Below are positions 1-8,288 of a stretch of DNA of 8,336 bases, piece by piece (within the stretch, counting starts at the first letter, position 1; each line of letters starts with the position of its first letter). Source of the stretch: an uncultured Collinsella sp. (lineage in GTDB: Bacteria > Actinomycetota > Coriobacteriia > Coriobacteriales > Coriobacteriaceae); assembly GCA_905210085.1 (NCBI GenBank), contig CAJLVJ010000065.1:1-8336 (forward strand), read 5' to 3'. The notes under the pieces were generated by a model. It ran no database searches. It saw only the letters and a list, made by a program, of their open reading frames with translations, and was not told the DNA's origin. Position numbers and translations under genes: made by a program.

Positions 1-15
1 GCGAACCTCCAGTCC

Positions 16-69
16 GGACCGCCCCGCGGTCCAACTTTCTGTCCGCACCCCCTTTTACCAGTTAAAAGG
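16..69. repeat. Two small stem-loops at the left edge
   Basis: GGACCGC-CCC-GCGGTCC (16-32) and CCTTTTA-CCAGT-TAAAAGG (51-69) are perfect 7-bp inverted repeats. No gene is visible in the first 98 bases. They may belong to the leader or terminator of a gene beyond the left edge; their role cannot be judged from this window. Confidence 0.35.
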
Positions 70-98
70 TCTAATCAGTCCCTATTTCACCGCAACTG

Positions 99-130
99 AA
101 ACAGGGGCGCTCTCCAAGAGAGCGCCCCTG
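99..130 (-). terminator. Terminator hairpin of the transketolase operon
   Basis: A perfect 13-bp stem (118-130 with 102-114, arm CAGGGGCGCTCTC) with a three-base loop is followed on the minus strand by TTTC. It begins about 70 bases after the transketolase stop. The stem is very stable but the T-run is short, so it may also act mainly as a 3'-end stabiliser. Confidence 0.7.
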
Positions 131-146
131 CCGGGTTTCCATAGTA

Positions 147-181
147 CTGGCGAAACAGTTTTACAGTTCTGGCGAAGCAGT
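147..181. repeat. 13-base direct repeat in the transketolase 3' region
   Basis: CTGGCGAAACAGT (147-159) recurs as CTGGCGAAGCAGT (169-181) with one mismatch, at a 22-base period. It lies between the transketolase stop and its terminator hairpin. It may be a small duplication; no function is apparent. Confidence 0.45.
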
Positions 182-200
182 CCTTGAGATCCGCCTTGCC

Positions 201-1142
201 TTATGCCAAGAACTCCTTGGTGGTCGCCACGATGTTGGCGGCGTCCAGGCCATACTTGTGCAAGAGCTCGGCACCCGGGCCGGACTCGCCAAAGGTGTCG
301 TTGACGCCGATCTTCTTGAGCGGCGTCGGGCACTGCTCGCACAGGACGTCGGCAACGGCGCTGCCCAGGCCACCGATTACAGAATGCTCCTCGACGGTCA
401 CGACGTGGCCGGTCTTGGTGGCGCTCTTGACGATCAGGTCGGCATCGATGGGCTTGATGGTGTGCATGTTGATGACCTCGGCGTCGATGCCCTCGGCAGC
501 GAGCTGCTCGGCGGCCTCGAGAGCCTCGCCGACCATCAGGCCGCAGGCGATGATGGTCACGTCGGCGCCCTCGCGCATGACAATGCCCTTACCCAACTCG
601 AAGTTGTAGGTCTCGGGGTCGTTGATAACCGGCGAGGCCAAACGAGCGAAGCGCATGTACACCGGACCGTCGCACTCGTAGGCGGCGCGCGTCACGGCGC
701 GGGCCTCCACATCGTCGGCAGGAACGATCACAGTCATGCCGGGGATGACGCGCATGAGGGCGATATCCTCACAGCACTGGTGCGTGGCACCATCCTCGCC
801 CACCGAGATACCGGCGTGCGTGGCACCAATCTTAACGTTGAGGTGCGGGTAGCCGATGGAGTTACGGACCTGCTCAAAAGCGCGGCCGGCTGCGAACATG
901 GCAAAGGTGCTCGCGAAGGCAACGCGGCCGGTGGTCGCGATACCGGCGGCGACGCCCATCAGGTTGCTCTCGGCGATACCCACGTCGAAGAAGCGGTCGG
1001 GGCAGGCGGCCTTGAACTTGCCGGTCTGCGTGGCGGCGGCCAGGTCGGCGTCGAGGACCACAAAGTCATCGTGCTCGTTGGCGAGCTCGACGAGGGCCTC
1101 GCCGTAGCTTACGCGCGTGGCGATTTTTTTGACGTCTGCCAT
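201..1142 (-). CDS. Transketolase, C-terminal (pyrimidine-binding) subunit
   Basis: The second half of the split transketolase has 313 residues and carries the middle and C-terminal domains. The pyrimidine-binding part includes DVGIAESNLMGVAAG (53-67), where Glu58 corresponds to the glutamate that activates the thiamine ring, and GEDGATHQ (115-122), characteristic of transketolases. The C-terminal domain includes VEEHSVIGGLGSAVAD (250-265). I start it at ATG 1142 (MADVKKIATR), preceded by GAGAGGAG. A longer in-frame reading from 1226 would add 28 residues unlike the family and overlap the N-terminal subunit gene. The single base between the genes suggests translational coupling and equal dosage. 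The active site forms between the two polypeptides, so neither should work alone. Confidence 0.93.
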   Translation of the reverse strand: MADVKKIATRVSYGEALVELANEHDDFVVLDADLAAATQTGKFKAACPDRFFDVGIAESNLMGVAAGIATTGRVAFASTFAMFAAGRAFEQVRNSIGYPHLNVKIGATHAGISVGEDGATHQCCEDIALMRVIPGMTVIVPADDVEARAVTRAAYECDGPVYMRFARLASPVINDPETYNFELGKGIVMREGADVTIIACGLMVGEALEAAEQLAAEGIDAEVINMHTIKPIDADLIVKSATKTGHVVTVEEHSVIGGLGSAVADVLCEQCPTPLKKIGVNDTFGESGPGAELLHKYGLDAANIVATTKEFLA

Positions 1143-1143
1143 C

Positions 1144-1974
1144 CTAGAGCTCCTCTCCGGCGGCCGTGAGCTCTGCCATGGCCTGCTCAAACTGTTCATC
1201 GTTGGGGGCCTTGCCGTGCCAACCAACCTGGTTCTCCATAAAGGACACGCCCTTGCCCTTCAGGGTCTCGGCGATAATGGCGGTCGGCTGCCCCTTGGTG
1301 GCGCGAGCCTCGGCAAAGGCGGCGCGGATCTGGTCGAAGTCGTTGCCGTCGGCGAGCTCCACCACGTGGAACTTGAACGCGCGGAACTTGTCGGCGAGCG
1401 GCATGGGGTCGTTGACCTCCTCGACGGGGCCGTCGATCTGCAGGCCGTTGTGGTCGACGATCACGCAGAGGTTATCGAGCTGCTGGTTGCCGGCAAACAT
1501 GGCGGCCTCCCAGACCTGGCCCTCCTCGCTCTCGCCATCGCCCAGCAGGGCGTACGTGCGGTAAGTATCGCCCCAGTGCTTGGCGGCAACGGCCATACCC
1601 ACGGCGGCGGAGATACCCTGGCCGAGCGAGCCGGTGGACATGTCGACGCCCGGGGTGTCGTTCATGTTGGGATGACCCTGCAGGTGGCTGCCGATATGGC
1701 GCAGCGTCTCGAGATCCTCCTTGGGGAAGAACCCACGCTCGGCGAGCACGGCGTACAGGCCCGGAGCGCAATGGCCCTTGGAGAGCACAAAACGGTCGCG
1801 ATCGGCCTTGCGGGGATCGGCCGGGTCGACGTTCATTTCCTCAAAGTACAGATAGGTCATGATGTCGGCAGCGCCGAGCGAACCGCCCGGATGGCCGGAC
1901 TTGGCAGCGTGCACGCCGGTGACGATGCCCTTCCTTACCTCGTTGGCAACCTTTTTGAGCTCTTCGTCGCTCAT
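1144..1974 (-). CDS. Transketolase, N-terminal (thiamine diphosphate-binding) subunit
   Basis: This is the first half of a split transketolase, which moves two-carbon ketol units between sugar phosphates in the non-oxidative pentose phosphate pathway. The 276 residues match the N-terminal domain of full-length transketolase. Landmarks are SGHPGGSL (26-33), LSKGH (64-68), HPN (101-103), TGSLGQG (114-120) and the diphosphate/Mg-binding motif GDGESEEGQVWEA (145-157) ending in DHNG (174-177). The size is typical for the split form and no domain is missing. The ATG at 1974 follows AAAGGAAGG at good spacing. It stops at TAG one base before the C-terminal subunit begins, so the two are certainly co-transcribed and should assemble together. 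Split 1-deoxyxylulose-5-phosphate synthase-like or dihydroxyacetone synthase-like activity cannot be fully excluded from motifs alone. Confidence 0.93.
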   Translation of the reverse strand: MSDEELKKVANEVRKGIVTGVHAAKSGHPGGSLGAADIMTYLYFEEMNVDPADPRKADRDRFVLSKGHCAPGLYAVLAERGFFPKEDLETLRHIGSHLQGHPNMNDTPGVDMSTGSLGQGISAAVGMAVAAKHWGDTYRTYALLGDGESEEGQVWEAAMFAGNQQLDNLCVIVDHNGLQIDGPVEEVNDPMPLADKFRAFKFHVVELADGNDFDQIRAAFAEARATKGQPTAIIAETLKGKGVSFMENQVGWHGKAPNDEQFEQAMAELTAAGEEL

Positions 1975-2181
1975 TGTGCCTTCCTTTCATCCTCATTAGA
2001 CAAAATGCGCACGGCACCGAAGGTAATCCCAACACAGCCGCAATGCACGTACGTCATTCATTATGCTGGAAACTGATGGCTTTACCAGAGTTTTTATCAT
2101 TATTTGAACAATTTAGCAGGCAGAACCGCTGATGAAACGGTTTATCAATGTGAACGTCTTTTGGATGGAACGCAGTCGACC
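1975..2181. other. Intergenic gap upstream of the transketolase genes
   Basis: No coding frame with a credible start is visible. The best promoter hint on the minus strand is CATAAT (2065-2060), a five-of-six -10 match with only a poor -35 (CTGGTA) 17 bases before it. It would give a leader of about 80 bases for the transketolase operon. A weak inverted repeat, AACCG/CGGTT, lies near 2123-2141 without a T-run, so no clear terminator for the upstream membrane protein gene is seen. An ACGTACGT palindrome sits at 2047-2054. Confidence 0.3.
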
Positions 2182-3072
2182 CTACGCGCTAATGTCCTTG
2201 AATCCCTCGCCGAAGGCTTCCGTAACGTCAGCGACCGTCACAATGGCGTGAGGATCGCGCTCGCGCACGATCGTCTTGAGGGTATTGAGCTCTCGACGGC
2301 TCACGATGACCATAATCACCGGCTTCTCGGCACCCGAATACATGCCAGTCGCCTTAAACTTGGTACAACCACGACCCAGGCCATACATGATATCGGCAGC
2401 GATATCAGGGAACTTGTCCGAGATGATGAGTACCATACGGCGCTTGTTGCCACCATCGACCACGGCATCGATCACGTAGCCGCTAATGACCATCGAAAGG
2501 CCTGCATATAGTGCGTTTTCGATTGAAAAGACCGGAGCCGACAGCGCGCATACGGCAACATCGATCGCCATGACGGTCGAGCCCACCGGCAGCGAGGTGT
2601 TACGCGAGATGATTTGGCCAATCGTGTCCGAGCCGCCGGTGTTGGCGCCGGCGCGCAACACCATGCCGTAACCGATGCCCGTAATAATGCCGCCCCACAT
2701 AGCGGGAAGCATCAGGTCCGCATCCGCCAGAGGTGCTACAAACGGGGCGAACAGATCGGTAAAGAAGCCCAGCAGCACAAAGCCCGTCGCGGTCTGCACC
2801 ACGTAGAACATGCCGCCCTCGCGCATAACGACCAGTAGCAGCAAGGCATTCATCACGATGGTCTGGATACCGACGGGAAGCGACACGCCTCGCGTCGCGC
2901 CGACCGCCTGGATAATGGTGGCAAGGCCCGTAACGCCACCGGCAGCAAGGCCGTTGGGAATCAAAAACAGGTCGGTCGCGATGGCGGCCAAGGCACACCC
3001 CAACATGATCTGGGGCAGGTCGTGAAAGAAGTTCATCGAAAGAATGCGCTTGATGTCCAGACGATATGCCAT
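2182..3072 (-). CDS. YitT family integral membrane protein with C-terminal DUF2179 domain
   Basis: The 296-residue product matches the YitT layout. A hydrophobic N-terminal region has roughly five to seven membrane segments (about 18-38, 45-58, 68-83, 93-115, 123-140, 165-182, 188-205). A soluble cytoplasmic domain of the DUF2179 type follows (about 212-290), seen in GRGCTKFKATGMYSG and the IVTVADVTEAFGEGF end. Two internal glycine-rich motifs, PNGLAAGGVTG (39-49) and GANTGGSDTIG (142-152), are typical and suggest an internally duplicated membrane fold. The biochemical function of this family is not established; a transport role is only a guess. The start at 3072 is chosen because GGGAGG lies six bases before it; the in-frame ATG eight codons upstream lies in the terminator-like hairpin. 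It is probably transcribed alone, since a hairpin with a T-run precedes it and a 207-base gap follows. Confidence 0.88.
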   Translation of the reverse strand: MAYRLDIKRILSMNFFHDLPQIMLGCALAAIATDLFLIPNGLAAGGVTGLATIIQAVGATRGVSLPVGIQTIVMNALLLLVVMREGGMFYVVQTATGFVLLGFFTDLFAPFVAPLADADLMLPAMWGGIITGIGYGMVLRAGANTGGSDTIGQIISRNTSLPVGSTVMAIDVAVCALSAPVFSIENALYAGLSMVISGYVIDAVVDGGNKRRMVLIISDKFPDIAADIMYGLGRGCTKFKATGMYSGAEKPVIMVIVSRRELNTLKTIVRERDPHAIVTVADVTEAFGEGFKDISA

Positions 3073-3084
3073 GCTGCCTCCCTC

Positions 3085-3113
3085 AAAAAAGCGCACCCAA
3101 ACGGATGCGCTTT
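3085..3113 (-). terminator. Hairpin plus T6: prfB terminator or yitT leader attenuator
   Basis: On the minus strand AAAGCGCA (3113-3106) pairs perfectly with TGCGCTTT (3095-3088) around a ten-base loop. The 3' arm runs into a six-T tract (3090-3085). The form is that of an intrinsic terminator. It ends only 12 bases before the next start codon, and the ribosome-binding site GGGAGG follows it immediately. It could close the secA-prfB transcript, or control read-through into the membrane protein gene. Confidence 0.65.
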
Positions 3114-3132
3114 GAACTTCTTCTTGTATTCG

Positions 3133-3138
3133 ATTCTA
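3133..3138 (-). promoter_or_regulatory. Possible -10 of the yitT-like gene
   Basis: TAGAAT on the minus strand matches the -10 consensus at five of six positions. No good -35 is seen at the normal distance. If used, the transcript would pass through the hairpin at 3085-3113 before reaching the start codon. Weak evidence only. Confidence 0.25.
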
Positions 3139-3193
3139 CCGATTCGCCGGACAAAAACCACCCCTGCGCAGGGTTTGTTCTGGATACAAACCC

Positions 3194-3208
3194 GTCCAAC
3201 CGTTGGAC
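3194..3208. repeat. Palindrome GTCCAAC-C-GTTGGAC between prfB and the yitT-like gene
   Basis: Two perfect 7-base arms surround a single base, 28 bases past the prfB stop. As RNA it would be a 6-bp stem with a three-base loop; on the minus strand it is followed by GGGTTTG, a poor terminator tail. It may instead be a protein-binding site for the downstream gene. A second short palindrome, CCCTGCGCAGGG, lies further downstream in the same gap, before a GGTTTTTG stretch on the minus strand. Confidence 0.35.
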
Positions 3209-3235
3209 TTGGCATCGGCTTGAAGCCACGATGTT

Positions 3236-4383
3236 TTAGACCTCCGAGCCTTCTGCATCGGCGTTGCCGGTCGCCCAGCGATGATAGCCAATAACAAACG
3301 GGTCCAGGTCGCCATCGTCAAGAACTGCCTCGACATTGCTGGTCTCCACGCCCGTGCGTAGGTCCTTAACCATCTGATACGGGTAGAGCACGTAGCTGCG
3401 AATCTGGTTGCCAAAACCGATCGTGGTCTTGGGTCCACGAATCTCATCGAGCGCCTCGGCACGCTTCTCGAGCTCAATCTCGTACAGGCGAGCCTTGAGG
3501 ATCTGCATGCACGCGGCCTTGTTCTGGATCTGGCTGCGCTCGTTTTGGCAGGTGACCACAATGCCGCTGGGGAAATGCGTCACGCGCACGGCGGAGTCGG
3601 TAGTGTTAACGCCCTGACCGCCCGGGCCGCTCGCGTGGTACACGTCCACGCGGATGTCGTCGGGACTGATCTCGATGTCGATATCATCGGGCAGCACGGG
3701 GATGACCTCGACGCCGGCAAACGTGGTCTGGCGGCGCTTCTTGTCGTCGGTGGGGCTAATGCGAACCAAGCGGTGAACGCCGGCCTCGGCGCGCAGCATG
3801 CCAAATGCGTCCTTGCCCTCGACGGTAAAGGTCGCGCGGTCGATGCCGATGACCTCGGCCGCGGGACAGTCGTTAATGGTGACCTTCCAGCCGCGACGCT
3901 GGCAGTACTTCATGTACATCTTAAAGAGCATGAAGGTCCAGTCCTGGGCCTCCAGACCACCCTGTCCGGGCTTGATGGTCACAATGGCATCGCCGTGATC
4001 GAACTCACCGGTAAACCAGCTCGAAAGCTCAAGCTCATCGATGGCACGGGCCAGGCGCTCAGCCGTGGCTGCAGCCTCCTCGCGAAGGGTGGCGGCGTCG
4101 GGGTCATCCCCCATCTCCTCGGCAAGCTCCAGCGCGGCGCGGGCATCGGAAAGCTCGCCGCGCGCGGTGTCCACGGCAGCGATATCTTCCTTGGTACGCG
4201 CGATCTCCTCCATGGTGGCACGGGCGGCGTCGGCGTCATCCCAAAAGTCAGGGGCAGCACTTTTGGCCTCGAGCTCGGTCACGCGCGTGCGCTTTTCGTC
4301 CAAATGGAGATACGACTCGACCTCGCCGAGCCGGTCCGCAAACGCGTCCAGCTCGGCGGGCGTTACCTCTAAAGCCTCAGCCA

Positions 4384-4384
<1 letters not shown>
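3236..4384 (-). CDS. prfB: Peptide chain release factor 2 (RF2)
   Basis: RF2 releases the finished peptide at UGA and UAA stop codons. The 382-residue protein has an N-terminal coiled-coil domain (about 1-120), the conserved GGLEAQDW segment (142-149), the codon-recognition region GVHRLVRISP (202-211), and the catalytic GGQ loop at 255-257 within GPGGQGVNTTDSAVR. The recognition tripeptide, normally Ser-Pro-Phe in RF2, reads Ser-Pro-Thr here (210-212). Overall similarity is still clearly to RF2 and not RF1: EAQDW, the spacing to GGQ, the RRQTTF segment and the GVETSNVEAVLDG-like end. The N-terminal region (ESYLHLDEKR, 23-32) runs straight through where many prfB genes carry an in-frame TGA and +1 frameshift, so that autoregulation is absent. 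The ATG overlaps the secA stop (TAATG), with AGGA seven bases before it inside secA. The secA-prfB pairing is also found in B. subtilis. Confidence 0.95.
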
Positions 4385-7191
<2,807 letters not shown>

Positions 7192-7252
7192 GTGGTTTTC
7201 CTTTTTGGCCATCGCCCACGCCGTGCAGCTGCGGGCGAGTTAAACACAGATG

Positions 7253-7258
7253 ATTGTA
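7253..7258 (-). promoter_or_regulatory. Likely -10 element of secA
   Basis: TACAAT on the minus strand differs from the -10 consensus at one position. No good -35 hexamer lies 16-18 bases upstream. The predicted start near 7246 gives an untranslated leader of about 55 bases to the preferred secA start. Since rpmE ends at a strong terminator upstream, secA needs a promoter in this gap. Confidence 0.4.
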
Positions 7259-7285
7259 CTTTAGCCAAACAAGGCGCGGCCTATA

Positions 7286-7301
7286 CGGTCGACCTCGACC
7301 G
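7286..7301. repeat. Palindrome CGGTCGA-CC-TCGACCG upstream of the secA promoter
   Basis: Two perfect 7-base arms are separated by two bases. The centre lies about 35 bases upstream of the best -10 for secA (7253-7258), roughly where an activator would bind. An alternative weak -10-like TATAGG lies just downstream on the minus strand (7280-7285), in which case the palindrome would fall in the spacer and suit a repressor. No cognate regulator is visible. Confidence 0.4.
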
Positions 7302-7320
7302 CCACGTAATAACTACGACC

Positions 7321-7356
7321 AACCTGCCACAATGGACAGGTTAATTTTGGCAGGTT
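7321..7356. repeat. 9-bp inverted repeat with a competing third arm, upstream of secA
   Basis: AACCTGCCA (7321-7329) is perfectly complementary to TGGCAGGTT (7348-7356) across 18 bases. Inside the loop a second CAGGTT (7337-7342) can also pair with AACCTG (7321-7326), so two alternative hairpins are possible. The site lies about 65-100 bases upstream of the likely secA -10. In the plus direction the outer arm is followed by TTAT only. It could be a pair of protein-binding half-sites or a switching structure; the sequence does not decide. Confidence 0.45.
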
Positions 7357-7420
7357 TTATCTGGGCAAACGCTGCCTCTCTGCCATTTGATGCAATGGGA
7401 GCAGGTCCGTTTGCACCAAT

Positions 7421-7462
7421 AAAAGAAAAGGGCCGCGCACCCAGATGGATACGCGGCCCTTT
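7421..7462 (-). terminator. Intrinsic terminator of rpmE
   Basis: On the minus strand a perfect 11-bp stem (7452-7462 with 7427-7437, GC core GGGCCGCG) closes a 14-base loop. It runs into TTTTCTTTT (7429-7421). It starts 35 bases after the rpmE stop codon. The reverse direction lacks a T-run, so it acts on rpmE only. Confidence 0.9.
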
Positions 7463-7496
7463 AGCCATGAATGCGAGCGATTCCTCGGCGAGCTAT

Positions 7497-7922
7497 TTAC
7501 TCAGCAGCCTCGGTGGTCTCGGCCTCGGCAGCGGCTTCCTCGACGGGAGCCTCTGCGGGAGCCTCGGCAGCCTGCTTGGCAGCCTCCTCGGCGAACTTAG
7601 CGGCACGCTTAGCCTTCTCGGCAGCCTTAGCCTCAGCGGCGGCCTTGCGAGCGGCCTCGGCCTCAGCAGCCTTGGCGGCCTTGGCGGCCTTGGCCTCCTC
7701 AGCCTTCTTGAGCTGGGCGGCAGCGGCGCCACCGAACTTGTCGGCGAAGCGCTGGACGCGTCCACCGGTGTCGACGAACTTCTGCTGGCCGGTGTAGAAC
7801 GGGTGGCACTCGTTGCAAAGCTCGACCTTCATCTCGGACACGGTAGCGTGCGTCTTGAAGGTGTTGCCGCAGGAGCACGTCACCGTGCACTCGACATACT
7901 GGGGATGGATACCCTGCTTCAT
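7497..7922 (-). CDS. rpmE: 50S ribosomal protein L31, zinc-binding type, with long Ala/Lys/Glu tail
   Basis: The 141-residue product begins MKQGIHPQY, the typical start of bacterial L31, a large-subunit protein that contacts 5S rRNA and bridges the two subunits. Residues 1 to about 64 form the conserved domain. Cys16, Cys18, Cys36 and Cys39 are all present as the CxC...CxxC zinc ligands of the C+ type, so this is not the zinc-free RpmE2 paralogue. The HPFYTG motif (40-45) is intact. Family members are usually about 65-85 residues. Residues 65-141 here are almost entirely Ala, Lys and Glu, lysine-rich at first and acidic at the end, likely helical or disordered. The ATG at 7922 follows a strong AAGGAG site at good spacing. 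rpmE is monocistronic: it has its own promoter and a terminator 35 bases past the TAA stop. The prfA gene that often follows rpmE in other bacteria is absent. Confidence 0.96.
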   Translation of the reverse strand: MKQGIHPQYVECTVTCSCGNTFKTHATVSEMKVELCNECHPFYTGQQKFVDTGGRVQRFADKFGGAAAAQLKKAEEAKAAKAAKAAEAEAARKAAAEAKAAEKAKRAAKFAEEAAKQAAEAPAEAPVEEAAAEAETTEAAE

Positions 7923-7944
7923 GGTAGGACTCCTTATTGGTCAG

Positions 7945-7993
7945 GCGCTGGTTACCGATCAGCGCATAAGGCGTCTTGGTTTCCGACCAAGAC
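7945..7993 (-). promoter_or_regulatory. Two consecutive stem-loops in the rpmE mRNA leader
   Basis: The minus-strand leader contains a perfect 8-bp stem GTCTTGGT/ACCAAGAC with a five-base loop (7973-7993). Seven bases later comes a perfect 6-bp stem GCGCTG/CAGCGC with a nine-base loop (7945-7965). The rpmE ribosome-binding site AAGGAG starts about ten bases after the second stem. Neither hairpin is followed by a T-run, so they are not terminators. Several ribosomal protein mRNAs bind their own product at leader hairpins; by analogy this could be an L31 autoregulatory site, which is an inference. There is no resemblance to a metabolite riboswitch that I can recognise. Confidence 0.5.
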
Positions 7994-8006
7994 AACAAAC
8001 TCGGCT

Positions 8007-8035
8007 ATGGTACCACGGCGCCGCGTGTCCCACAA
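8007..8035 (-). promoter_or_regulatory. Probable rpmE promoter
   Basis: On the minus strand TTGTGG (8035-8030) lies exactly 17 bases from TACCAT (8012-8007), and TGG directly before the -10 gives an extended -10 element. The -35 matches the TTG core only. Transcription would begin near position 8000. This puts the first leader hairpin (7973-7993) within a few bases of the mRNA 5' end. No experimental support is available here. Confidence 0.45.
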
Positions 8036-8108
8036 AAGGTTCACGGTCTTTTCGGAACGACACGAATCTGACCCATCGAAACACATCTCCACCGTTCCTT
8101 CAACTGGG

Positions 8109-8148
8109 AAAATGCCGTCCCCGGGGCCTGAGAAGGGCCCCGGGGACG
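8109..8148 (-). terminator. Very stable GC hairpin followed by TTTT, terminator-like
   Basis: A perfect 13-bp stem (8116-8128 with 8136-8148) closes a seven-base loop. On the minus strand it is followed by GCA and TTTT (8112-8109). Each arm contains the palindrome CCCCGGGG. No open reading frame lies between it and the terminator at 8240-8270, so it is either a second backup terminator or the end of a small untranslated transcript. The T-run is short, so termination efficiency is uncertain. On the plus strand no T-run follows. Confidence 0.55.
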
Positions 8149-8211
8149 TTCGACTGACTGCGGGAACGGCCTTTCCGCTCAATGTGTTCGGCTGAGATCG
8201 GAAATCAACCA

Positions 8212-8230
8212 AACTGAACTAGGTTCAGTT
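8212..8230. repeat. Perfect inverted repeat AACTGAAC-TAG-GTTCAGTT, operator-like
   Basis: Two perfect 8-base arms (8212-8219 and 8223-8230) flank a three-base TAG centre. The 19-bp size, AT-moderate composition and very short spacer suit a dimeric DNA-binding protein better than an RNA stem. It overlaps a consensus-like TTGACA at 8229-8234 on the plus strand, but no convincing -10 follows at 16-18 bases. No regulator gene is visible nearby, so the role is unknown. Confidence 0.5.
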
Positions 8231-8239
8231 GACATGGTT

Positions 8240-8270
8240 AAAAACGGGGGCGACGCTTTTGCGTCGCCCC
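8240..8270 (-). terminator. Intrinsic terminator of the gene entering from the right edge
   Basis: On the minus strand a perfect 10-bp GC-rich stem (8261-8270 with 8247-8256, arm GGGGCGACGC) closes a four-base AAAA loop. It is followed by C-G and five T (8244-8240). This is a textbook rho-independent terminator. It insulates the gene at the right edge from rpmE. Confidence 0.85.
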
Positions 8271-8288
8271 TCGTCCCGGCCGGTTGCT

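Noticed and set aside
16..45. T-box-like string TTGGACCGCGG on the minus strand near the left edge
   Set aside because: It resembles the T-box core but lacks the expected base between TGG and ACC. Only about 70 bases separate it from the transketolase terminator, too little for a T-box stem I.
1144..1226. 28-residue N-terminal extension of the C-terminal transketolase subunit
   Set aside because: It overlaps the coding end of the N-terminal subunit, is unlike the family, and the internal ATG at 1142 has a good ribosome-binding site.
258..2076. Long plus-strand open frames opposite the two transketolase genes
   Set aside because: Same antisense effect of strong third-position GC bias; the minus-strand frames carry all transketolase landmarks.
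2104..2511. Plus-strand frame starting in the gap after the YitT-like gene
   Set aside because: Most of it is antisense to the DUF2179 domain; the part in the gap has no supporting start signal.
3545..4372. Plus-strand open frame opposite prfB
   Set aside because: Antisense shadow of RF2; no ribosome-binding site or domain, and the minus-strand protein is unambiguous.
7213..7420. A SecM-like upstream peptide controlling secA
   Set aside because: The only minus-strand ATG found with a frame in this gap (7386) gives nine codons without a ribosome-binding site or arrest motif.
7254..8195. Plus-strand frame of about 313 codons across rpmE and its flanks
   Set aside because: The Leu/Ser/Gly-rich part is simply the reverse of the Ala/Lys/Glu tail of L31, and the frame runs through a terminator and promoter region without any motif.
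7952..8212. Minus-strand 86-codon frame upstream of rpmE
   Set aside because: It runs through the 13-bp hairpin, the rpmE promoter and the first leader stem, has no ribosome-binding site and no recognisable composition.
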